NCBI GenBank assembly: GCA_004524515.1
Contig: SDNV01000154.1
Coordinates: forward strand, 1-5,949
Source: Promethearchaeota archaeon
GTDB taxonomy: Archaea; Asgardarchaeota; Lokiarchaeia; Sigynarchaeales; SOKP01
DNA: 5,949 nucleotides
Reading direction: 5' to 3'
Positions 1 to 5,399 of this stretch are shown one piece after another (positions within the stretch are counted from its first letter, which is position 1; every line of letters begins with the position of its first letter). The notes under the pieces are model-generated. The model had not been told where the DNA came from. It was given only the letters and a program-made list of their open reading frames with translations, and made no database searches. The position numbers and the translations under genes were made by a program.

Positions 1-1
1 T

Positions 2-196
2 ATCATAGCAATTTTTAACGAAAATGGTTTTTTACAAATATTTAAGATATATCTTCCAGGAAATGTCGTATTGTTAGATATTACATTAAATCAAGTTCCA
101 TTTCACACGATTCCGGTAATTATTTTCATTTTTGGAGCGTTAATTGGAGTATTTATGTTTTATATTTTCTATTTAAAACCACGTAGAGAAGAATGA
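2..196 (+). CDS. C-terminal fragment of a membrane-anchored protein (5' end outside window)
   Basis: An open frame enters from the left edge and ends at TGA 194-196, giving 64 residues. The visible part has a polar stretch, then one hydrophobic segment of about 23 residues (TIPVIIFIFGALIGVFMFYI and following), and a short basic-acidic tail, KPRREE. This looks like an extracellular domain held by a C-terminal transmembrane helix with a cytoplasmic tail, by the positive-inside rule. It could equally be the last helix of a polytopic protein. The stop lies 10 nt before the glycosyltransferase start, so the two are probably co-transcribed. That spacing and the membrane location suggest an envelope role, but no family can be named from this fragment. 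Confidence 0.65.
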   Translation: MIAIFNENGFLQIFKIYLPGNVVLLDITLNQVPFHTIPVIIFIFGALIGVFMFYIFYLKPRREE

Positions 197-206
197 GAAG
201 AAAAAA

Positions 207-1499
207 ATGAATATATTTAAAACAGGTATTAGTTATTTTAAATCAGCCTGGAAATTTAAGATTTTTAGATACGCAATTTATCTCCAAATTTTTTATTTTA
301 TACTATCCGCAGTATTAACACTTATTTTTTTTCGGAGCTTTAATGATTTCAATGTTTATTATGAAGTCGGACAAGTAGTAGTTACCAACATTACTGAATT
401 ATATCAAATTGAATATCAATGGCCATTTAGATATTTTCCGCTTTCAGCATTTTTCTTTGTTCCTTTTTATTATTTAGGATTCGATGTGGGGTTCATAGTT
501 TTTAATATCTTAAATTTAATGCTAAATGGATGTATCTCTATATTGTTATTTAAAATAATAATGCTTAGTAAGGGAGCTGGTCATGAAAAGTCAAATAAAC
601 GTGCAGTATTATATATCAGTTTGTATTTAATGGGCACACCTCAATTATTTAATCTTATTTTAGGACAGATTAACTTGTATGTTATCTTTCTTATTCTCCT
701 CTCATTATATCTCTTCTTAAGCCATGACACTCTTAAGTGGCGATTCATTGCTAGTGTTATTTTGGGAATAAGTGCAATTTTCAAACCAGTCACTCTATTC
801 TTATTTCCCTTCTTAATTATATTACGATATAATAAAGAATCTAAAAAAATTGAATTTAAATTCCTTGAATCTTTTATAAGAATAGTCGGAGCCCTCATTC
901 CCTTAGCTCTTAACTTAATTCTTTTCATTTTTTTTCCTCCTTTATTAGAAGGTTTTATTAATATAAATCTTACAGGAGAAGAGACAGTTTTAATAAACCA
1001 TTCTATGAGTATTACGAAATTAATCTCCAATTTATTATATTTATTTGGAATCAGTGGTCCAGACTTATTGATGATTCAATTCCCCTTATTTATCTGCGTT
1101 TTAAGTTTCTTTGCTTTATTAGGTTTCATTTTTTACTTCATTCTTCAAACAAGAAGGTTAAATCAAGAAAGTTTAATTTATGGTTATATCTTAGGCATTT
1201 TAATCATGTTTCTTTCTTATTTTGATACCTGGAACCATCATTTATTAATCATCAACCCACTTTTGATTATTATAATCTTTAATTTTTCAAGAACTTCACT
1301 AATTACTGATAAAATTGTAAAAAAAGGTTTTTCCTTCTTGAATTTTTTTGACATAATATTCACGGGAATTTTTTTCATTACAGAATCCTTTTTTCCCCTA
1401 AATTTTGCTGGTACTATCTTTCTGATTATGATCTTATATGGAATATTCAAGTTTTGCTATAGAGGAGATTCTCAAGGGGAATCAGATAACATCCCATAA
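207..1499 (+). CDS. GT87-like (DUF2029) polyprenyl-phosphate-sugar-dependent membrane glycosyltransferase
   Basis: A 430-residue polytopic protein with about 11-12 hydrophobic segments, matching the usual length of GT-C fold glycosyltransferases. Several features fit the GT87/DUF2029 family, which uses lipid-linked mannose or similar donors on the outer face of the membrane. An acidic residue follows the first helix (D47 in SFNDFNVYYEVGQ; the family's proposed catalytic Asp lies here). Next come a Y66...RYFP (75-78) loop, the GQIN motif (153-156) that opens a helix, a KP pair (193-194) after a Gly-rich helix, and an NHSMS loop (264-268). A late DTWNHH (340-345) lies at a membrane boundary. 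Family membership is inferred from these remembered motifs; donor and acceptor are unknown. The likely role is extending surface glycans, N-glycans or glycolipids. The ATG follows the upstream stop by 10 nt, with only a weak purine-rich GAAGAA leader. Very A/T-rich codons inflate Phe, Ile and Leu content. Confidence 0.8.
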   Translation: MNIFKTGISYFKSAWKFKIFRYAIYLQIFYFILSAVLTLIFFRSFNDFNVYYEVGQVVVTNITELYQIEYQWPFRYFPLSAFFFVPFYYLGFDVGFIVFNILNLMLNGCISILLFKIIMLSKGAGHEKSNKRAVLYISLYLMGTPQLFNLILGQINLYVIFLILLSLYLFLSHDTLKWRFIASVILGISAIFKPVTLFLFPFLIILRYNKESKKIEFKFLESFIRIVGALIPLALNLILFIFFPPLLEGFININLTGEETVLINHSMSITKLISNLLYLFGISGPDLLMIQFPLFICVLSFFALLGFIFYFILQTRRLNQESLIYGYILGILIMFLSYFDTWNHHLLIINPLLIIIIFNFSRTSLITDKIVKKGFSFLNFFDIIFTGIFFITESFFPLNFAGTIFLIMILYGIFKFCYRGDSQGESDNIP

Positions 1500-1524
1500 T
1501 GATTAAAGTTAAATAATTAGCATC

Positions 1525-1546
1525 CTAAAATTTAATTGAATTTTAG
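1525..1546. repeat. Perfect 8-bp inverted repeat with 6-nt loop
   Basis: The arms CTAAAATT (1525-1532) and AATTTTAG (1539-1546) are exact reverse complements around the loop TAATTG. The element sits in the 84-nt gap between the glycosyltransferase and the next membrane protein. It could be a weak RNA hairpin after the first gene or an operator before the second. The stem is almost all A/T and has no U-run directly behind it, so it is not a convincing terminator. Chance occurrence is plausible at this base composition. Confidence 0.35.
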
Positions 1547-1583
1547 ATAAAAATTCATCCAAATAGAGAGAACATCATCCAAA

Positions 1584-2291
1584 ATGCAAGAGTATTTCAT
1601 TATATTCCTACCAGCTTTTTTACTTGGTATACTCCACACTGTAATCCCATGCGAAGAGAAAGCAATTTTCTTTTTCTGGTCCTTTGGGATTTCAAAAACA
1701 CCTAAAAGAAATATGGCAATCCTTTCACTATATGGATTAGGGTTAATTTCTTCTAATTTGATCATTGCCATAGGGACAGTAGTAATTAGTTTAGTTCCTC
1801 ATATAATTTTTCCAGCTTTAATTACAGATCCTTATATAATTAACTTTTTTGGGGCATTTACTTCATTGTGTGCCGGCCTTTTTTTACTTTTTTTCATCCA
1901 TAGAAAAGACTACTTGCCTCATTCTAAGTATTCTGAGGATATTGTAAAATTAAATTGGGAAAGTAACAAAACGCCTTATTTTTTTGGAATATTAGTTGGT
2001 TTTGCACCTTGTATTTTTGAATTAATAATCTATTCTCAATGCTTACAATATTCTCTTGGATATGGTTTTTTGGAAGGTATATTAGTAGTATTTTATTTCT
2101 CAATAGGAACCTTTGTAGGGCTATTTCCATTAGCATTAGCCAAATATGGTACTTCTCATCTCGTGAAACCAAATAAGAGAAGAAGAAACGCTATTTATAT
2201 TATTATGATTTCGATCATCATATTTTTTAATATTTTTGTAATGATTTTATCCCTTCTAAGAATTTCAGTATTCCCTATTCAAACTGTTTGA
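1584..2291 (+). CDS. Six-helix membrane protein with twin PC-E motifs (DsbD/CcdA- or UreH/NicO-like)
   Basis: A 235-residue integral membrane protein with hydrophobic segments near 5-23, 43-68, 84-105, 131-153, 161-186 and 203-227. Its halves look like two copies of one unit: FLLGILHTVIPCEEKAI (12-28) lines up with FFGILVGFAPCIFELII (133-149), sharing GIL, PC and a Glu 2-3 residues later. Paired PC motifs on helices 1 and 4 are the hallmark of the DsbD/CcdA thiol-electron carriers. The G15-x2-H18 pattern instead recalls the UreH-like and NicO/RcnA nickel-cobalt transporters of the same broad fold group. Redox carriage (C23/C143) and metal export are both possible; I cannot choose between them. 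A basic loop, KRRR (198-201), before the last helix suggests a cytoplasmic side. No Shine-Dalgarno sequence sits at normal spacing before the ATG; a purine stretch, GAGAGAA, lies about 12 nt upstream. Confidence 0.6.
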   Translation: MQEYFIIFLPAFLLGILHTVIPCEEKAIFFFWSFGISKTPKRNMAILSLYGLGLISSNLIIAIGTVVISLVPHIIFPALITDPYIINFFGAFTSLCAGLFLLFFIHRKDYLPHSKYSEDIVKLNWESNKTPYFFGILVGFAPCIFELIIYSQCLQYSLGYGFLEGILVVFYFSIGTFVGLFPLALAKYGTSHLVKPNKRRRNAIYIIMISIIIFFNIFVMILSLLRISVFPIQTV

Positions 2292-2316
2292 AATTGTAGA
2301 GAATTTGTTGCTTATT

Positions 2317-2327
2317 AAAAAAAAAAA
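2317..2327. other. 11-A homopolymer in the intergenic spacer
   Basis: Eleven consecutive A residues lie 25 nt after the membrane-protein stop, inside the 151-nt spacer (2292-2442). On the + strand this is not an oligo-U terminator. It would read as oligo-T only for transcription from the right on the minus strand, where no gene is visible nearby. It may simply be an upstream A-tract that bends DNA, or assembly-prone homopolymer sequence. Confidence 0.5.
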
Positions 2328-2358
2328 TTAAAAATTTAGGATACAATAAAGACATTAA

Positions 2359-2415
2359 TATTGGTCTATGTAAAAATTATTAATATCGTAGTTTTTTATA
2401 TAGTATAGACTAATA
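2359..2415. repeat. Imperfect 12-bp dyad flanking the TATA box
   Basis: TATTGGTCTATG (2359-2370) is nearly the reverse complement of TATAGACTAATA (2404-2415). Ten of 12 positions match and the other two would be G-T pairs. The arms are separated by 33 nt that include the TATA box. This could be a repressor site pair, but in AT-rich spacer DNA a match of this quality is expected by chance about once or twice. Confidence 0.25.
2394..2403 (+). promoter_or_regulatory. Archaeal TATA box for the 790-residue protein gene
   Basis: TTTTATATAG at 2394-2403 fits the archaeal TATA consensus. It lies about 45 nt before the ATG at 2443, which predicts transcription starting near 2424-2428 and a short leader of about 15-20 nt. 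The spacer to the preceding gene is long enough for an independent transcription unit. The right arm of a dyad (2404-2415) directly abuts the box. Confidence 0.55.
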
Positions 2416-2442
2416 CTTGAAATAAATTGGGATTTTGAGATA

Positions 2443-4815
2443 ATGGCAGATTCATGCAAGTTCTGTGAAAATCAAAAGATCGTATTTACATGTGAAAAAT
2501 GTAAATCAAGTTTCTGTATAAATCACATGGCTACTACAGAAGAATGGCAGTGTAAAAAGCATGATGTGATATATTCTAAAGCTAGTGCTGCTGAGAAATT
2601 TTTTCGCTGTACTATTGTGGAAAATAGTAAATGCCCCGAATGTGAAGCATTATTGCGATTAGAGCGCTTATCTTCGGGTCAATATTATTTACAATGTACA
2701 GATGAAAGTTGTGGTTGGAATTCATATTTAAAAACCCCTGGGTTATTCTTTCCAACAAAAGAGCAATTAGCGAGAGAAGCAGCGAAATATAAGCTAATTT
2801 CAGGGTATCGAATGGATATTTGCAGAAAAAATCTGAAAAAAGTTGAAGGAAAAGAAATTTGTCCTAATTGTTTTCTCGAAATATTGAAACGTTCACATGT
2901 GACAAATTTCTCTACAATAATGAATTCGTTTAACTTATCTGCCAAACAAATGGTCAAATTGATTAATGAATATATCGATGAAGATAGGATTTATGGAATA
3001 ATTGATCAAAAAAATCAATTATTTTATTATATTTCCCCTGAAACAAGAAAGCAAATTTTATCTAAGATTCAAGAGGGGGGAAAAATAAATGTAAAAGATT
3101 TATCTGTAATGCTCGATATGAATACTGAAAGTGCTATTCGAGTTATATATAAATTAATCAACCAGTATCAAATTAAGGGCTCTTTTTCACAAAAAAAAGA
3201 CTTTTACTTTACTCAAAAATACATTTTAGATAATATCATTAAAGAAGTGAAAGAGAAAGGAAGAATCTCGATAAATGAACTCGCCAAGATATTCGGAATT
3301 CCTTTAGAGTTAACTAAATCGTTTTGTGTTAACTTGATGAGGACTGAAGCTATGAACGCTTTCTTTGCAGACAGAGGCAATCAAATCATAACCGCAGGAC
3401 AGATTTATAATGAAATTAAAGCATTCGCAAAGGAAGTGGGGTTATTTGAATTGACTAAACTAGCCCAAAAGTTGAAAATCGCCGTTGAATTAGCGAGAAA
3501 AAGCCTTCATGAACTAATTAAATCTGGTTCAATTAAGGGTTTATTTACTCAAAGAAGGGAATTCATGACAAATGCATATCTCGAATTAAAAATTAAGGAG
3601 CTTGCTCGCGCTTATAGAACAATGCCGTTAAGAGAATTATCAAACCGCCTTAGCGTGACGGAAGCAAGTATTGAAGAAAATTTAGCTCAATTAATTGGAA
3701 AGGGAGATATAGATGGTTATATAGATATGCACAAACGATTATTTGTCGCTTATAATGTTCCAAGAGTAAGTTCTAATAGTGAAATAAAACCAGAACAAAT
3801 CGAACCAATTGATGAGGGTAAAATTGAGATCGTAAGAGATTATGATTTTGAAGGTGGTCAAGTCCATATGAAAATTGCTGTTCGCAACAAAAGTAAGATG
3901 GCAATAAATAATGTAAAAGTAATTTTAGATGCTCCTTCAAATTTCAAGATAAAACAACCTCTCATAAGTGTACCAGTTATAGAAAGCAATGCTAGTCGAG
4001 GCGTTGATTTCTATTTAGAACCTAAAACTTGTGGTCAGTCTATTGTCGGAGGGACTGTTATTTATAAAGATGCAACAGGAAAAAAGCATACAATAAATGT
4101 TCGGAAAAAAGAGGTACAAATAAAATGTCCCTTGGTTGTTTCTTGCCTTGCCACTATAGAAGATATTCAAATAGCCATTCAAGATCTTCCAAATGATGCA
4201 AGAGCATTTTTAGTTGCGGATTTAGATCCTCGTTTAGCATATAGAGCAGCTATCCGAACTCTTAAAAATTTTGATACAAGTGCTGTTACTTCTCACGAGG
4301 GAACAGATAATAATGGAATGTATGAAAGTGAAGCATGGTTCTGTAGTGAAGCTAAAGTAAACGGAAGCCGAATTATTATAAGGATTTTCGTTTCAGAAGC
4401 ATCACAATCTTTAGAAATACGAGTTTGGACCTCTAATCAAGGACAACTGACTGGATTTCTAGCTCGAATCATTGAATTATTATTTGAAGAAATTAATATC
4501 ATTCGAAAGATAAAATCGGAAGAGAGAGCGAAAACGATTGATGTAATGGCAATTACACAAAACTTAGCAGAAGTAAGCGATTATTGCATGCTGCGTTGGA
4601 AAGCTCAGAATATAAGGAATAAATTACATGACACATTTGTAAGGTTAAGAAAATTACTTGGAGATCAAGAGGCAATACTCGGAAGGATTGAATTTTGGTT
4701 AACCCAATTAAATAAATATGGCAAAGATGATAAAATCAGTGAAGAAGATGCTGATAAATTGATTCAAGATGTAGAAAATTTCAAGAATGTTATTGCTCGA
4801 TCGATAAAAATATAA
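2443..4815 (+). CDS. Zinc-finger, tandem winged-helix (UFL1/DDRGK1-like) protein with coat-appendage-like C-terminus
   Basis: A 790-residue soluble protein with no signal peptide or membrane segment. Residues 5-40 form a cross-brace zinc site (C5, C8, C17, C20, C25, H28, C37, H40), B-box/AN1-like. A ribbon-type set follows (C64, C67, C85, C90), then C127, C140 and C143. Residues 153-438 hold about five winged helices, each ending in a wing such as IYGIIDQ, IKGSFSQ, IKGLFTQ or IDGYIDM followed by aromatic beta-strands. The stretch from IYGIIDQ through YYISPE to GGKINVKDL resembles remembered DDRGK1 sequence, and 261-380 resembles UFL1, the UFM1 E3 ligase subunits; PCI domains are also similar. 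Residues 458-562 look like an Ig-like beta-sandwich, and 566-685 an alpha/beta domain recalling the gamma-COP/adaptin appendage platform. Residues 695-787 are helical. I infer a scaffold or ligase-like adaptor. A multi-wing nucleic-acid-binding protein is the alternative. No UFM1, E1 or E2 gene is in the window. The ATG is the start nearest the promoter; the leader TTGAGATA gives only a weak ribosome binding site. Confidence 0.72.
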   Translation: MADSCKFCENQKIVFTCEKCKSSFCINHMATTEEWQCKKHDVIYSKASAAEKFFRCTIVENSKCPECEALLRLERLSSGQYYLQCTDESCGWNSYLKTPGLFFPTKEQLAREAAKYKLISGYRMDICRKNLKKVEGKEICPNCFLEILKRSHVTNFSTIMNSFNLSAKQMVKLINEYIDEDRIYGIIDQKNQLFYYISPETRKQILSKIQEGGKINVKDLSVMLDMNTESAIRVIYKLINQYQIKGSFSQKKDFYFTQKYILDNIIKEVKEKGRISINELAKIFGIPLELTKSFCVNLMRTEAMNAFFADRGNQIITAGQIYNEIKAFAKEVGLFELTKLAQKLKIAVELARKSLHELIKSGSIKGLFTQRREFMTNAYLELKIKELARAYRTMPLRELSNRLSVTEASIEENLAQLIGKGDIDGYIDMHKRLFVAYNVPRVSSNSEIKPEQIEPIDEGKIEIVRDYDFEGGQVHMKIAVRNKSKMAINNVKVILDAPSNFKIKQPLISVPVIESNASRGVDFYLEPKTCGQSIVGGTVIYKDATGKKHTINVRKKEVQIKCPLVVSCLATIEDIQIAIQDLPNDARAFLVADLDPRLAYRAAIRTLKNFDTSAVTSHEGTDNNGMYESEAWFCSEAKVNGSRIIIRIFVSEASQSLEIRVWTSNQGQLTGFLARIIELLFEEINIIRKIKSEERAKTIDVMAITQNLAEVSDYCMLRWKAQNIRNKLHDTFVRLRKLLGDQEAILGRIEFWLTQLNKYGKDDKISEEDADKLIQDVENFKNVIARSIKI

Positions 4816-4816
4816 G

Positions 4817-4823
4817 TTTTTTT
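4817..4823 (+). terminator. Oligo-T archaeal terminator after the 790-residue protein gene
   Basis: Seven consecutive T residues begin one base after the TAA stop (4813-4815), with a second T5 tract at 4846-4850. Archaeal RNA polymerase commonly stops at such oligo-U stretches without a hairpin. The position directly after the stop and just before a new TATA box supports a transcript end here. Confidence 0.5.
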
Positions 4824-4832
4824 AAGATAATA

Positions 4833-4841
4833 TTTATATAG
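4833..4841 (+). promoter_or_regulatory. TATA box for the NikR-like regulator gene
   Basis: TTTATATAG at 4833-4841 closely matches the TATA box of the preceding gene (both end in TATATAG). It predicts a start near 4862-4866 and a leader of about 25 nt before the ATG at 4889. The leader contains the palindrome AGAATTCT (4869-4876), a possible site for autoregulation by a ribbon-helix-helix dimer, though such a short palindrome is weak evidence. Confidence 0.5.
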
Positions 4842-4877
4842 AACGTTTTTGAATAATATAATTAATATAGAATTCTT

Positions 4878-4882
4878 AAGGA
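4878..4882 (+). promoter_or_regulatory. Ribosome binding site AAGGA
   Basis: AAGGA lies 6 nt before the ATG at 4889. It is the clearest Shine-Dalgarno-like sequence in the window and fixes the start of the regulator; the other genes have weak or no such site. Confidence 0.55.
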
Positions 4883-4888
4883 AATATA

Positions 4889-5302
4889 ATGCCGATAGTA
4901 TCTTTTTCTATAAACAAAAGTCTTCTAGAATTTATAGATAAGCTAGTTTCCAAGAATCAATACGATAACAAATCCAAAATAATTAGAGATGCTCTCTTAA
5001 GATTAATGTCAACCATGGATATTGCAAGTATTGAATCTATCGGTGATATAAAATCTATAGATAAAACTCTGATTGGGAATATCGTAATCGTAATTCAAAA
5101 TGATCCATTGATCCTAAAGAAACTAAATAAAATAGAGAATAAGTATAAAGAACAAATTGTAAGTAAAGATCAGCATTTCCAGGGAGAAAACATAGTTATT
5201 TTTATAATAATCGAAGCGAAAATTGATATACTTCAGAATTTTGTGGTTGAAGTTAACGGTGTGGAAGAAATTAAAAATTTTCGCTACTTAATTATGAAAT
5301 AA
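4889..5302 (+). CDS. NikR-like ribbon-helix-helix transcriptional regulator lacking nickel ligands
   Basis: A 137-residue protein with the two-part layout and length of NikR. Residues 1-43 are a ribbon-helix-helix DNA-binding domain: the beta-strand IVSFSI (3-8), helix SLLEFIDKLVSK, the turn NQYDNKSK (23-30) that matches the NikR G-Y-x-N-R-S-E turn, and helix IIRDALLRLM. Residues 61-136 look like the ACT-like regulatory domain: strand IGNIVIVIQ, a helix KKLNKIENKY, IVSKDQHFQ, strand NIVIFIIIEA, and a closing strand. The high-affinity nickel site of NikR uses three His and one Cys. Here only H96 is present, at about the first His, and there is no Cys at all. The His-x-His strand reads IVIFIII instead. 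I infer a dimeric or tetrameric repressor with a different or no metal effector. It has its own TATA box and ribosome binding site. Family assignment is fairly sure; the target genes are unknown. Confidence 0.8.
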   Translation: MPIVSFSINKSLLEFIDKLVSKNQYDNKSKIIRDALLRLMSTMDIASIESIGDIKSIDKTLIGNIVIVIQNDPLILKKLNKIENKYKEQIVSKDQHFQGENIVIFIIIEAKIDILQNFVVEVNGVEEIKNFRYLIMK

Positions 5303-5369
5303 GTTATCCTCTCATTATTCAAGGAATCTTTGATAAGGCAATTAATACCTATTTCTTAATTTCAATGAA

Positions 5370-5382
5370 TTTTTAATTTAAT
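5370..5382 (+). promoter_or_regulatory. TATA-like element placing transcription start at the ATG (leaderless gene)
   Basis: The AT-rich element TTTTTAATTTAAT (5370-5382) is centred about 25 nt before the ATG at 5400, the normal distance from an archaeal TATA box to the first transcribed base. The bases before the ATG (AAAATCACTA) contain no Shine-Dalgarno sequence. Together these suggest a leaderless mRNA. The 97-nt spacer (5303-5399) shows nothing else convincing. Confidence 0.4.
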
Positions 5383-5399
5383 AATGATTAAAATCACTA

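Noticed and set aside
641..1030. Long minus-strand open frame inside the glycosyltransferase gene
   Set aside because: It is antisense to a well-supported GT87-like gene. Its translation is Lys/Arg/Ile-rich with no recognisable pattern, as expected for the reverse of a Phe/Leu/Ile-rich membrane gene. No promoter or ribosome binding site is seen.
1924..2172. Minus-strand open frame opposite the twin PC-E membrane protein
   Set aside because: It is a shadow of the + strand gene; its product shows no domain-like pattern and no start signals.
2292..2442. Possible small RNA or riboswitch in the spacer
   Set aside because: The spacer is dominated by A/T runs, contains no GC-rich stem and no box C/D or tRNA-like pattern. 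Only the TATA box and a weak dyad can be supported.
2443..4815. Reading the 790-residue protein as a plain transcription factor (TFE-like)
   Set aside because: TFE has one winged helix and a C-terminal zinc ribbon and is much shorter. The N-terminal zinc cross-brace, five tandem wings and appendage-like end do not fit it. Nucleic-acid binding by the wings is kept as an alternative.
4869..4880. AGAATTCT and CTTAAG palindromes before the NikR-like gene, as an operator
   Set aside because: They are short palindromes of a kind frequent in AT-rich DNA and do not match the known NikR operator. They are mentioned only as a possible site and not claimed as a feature.
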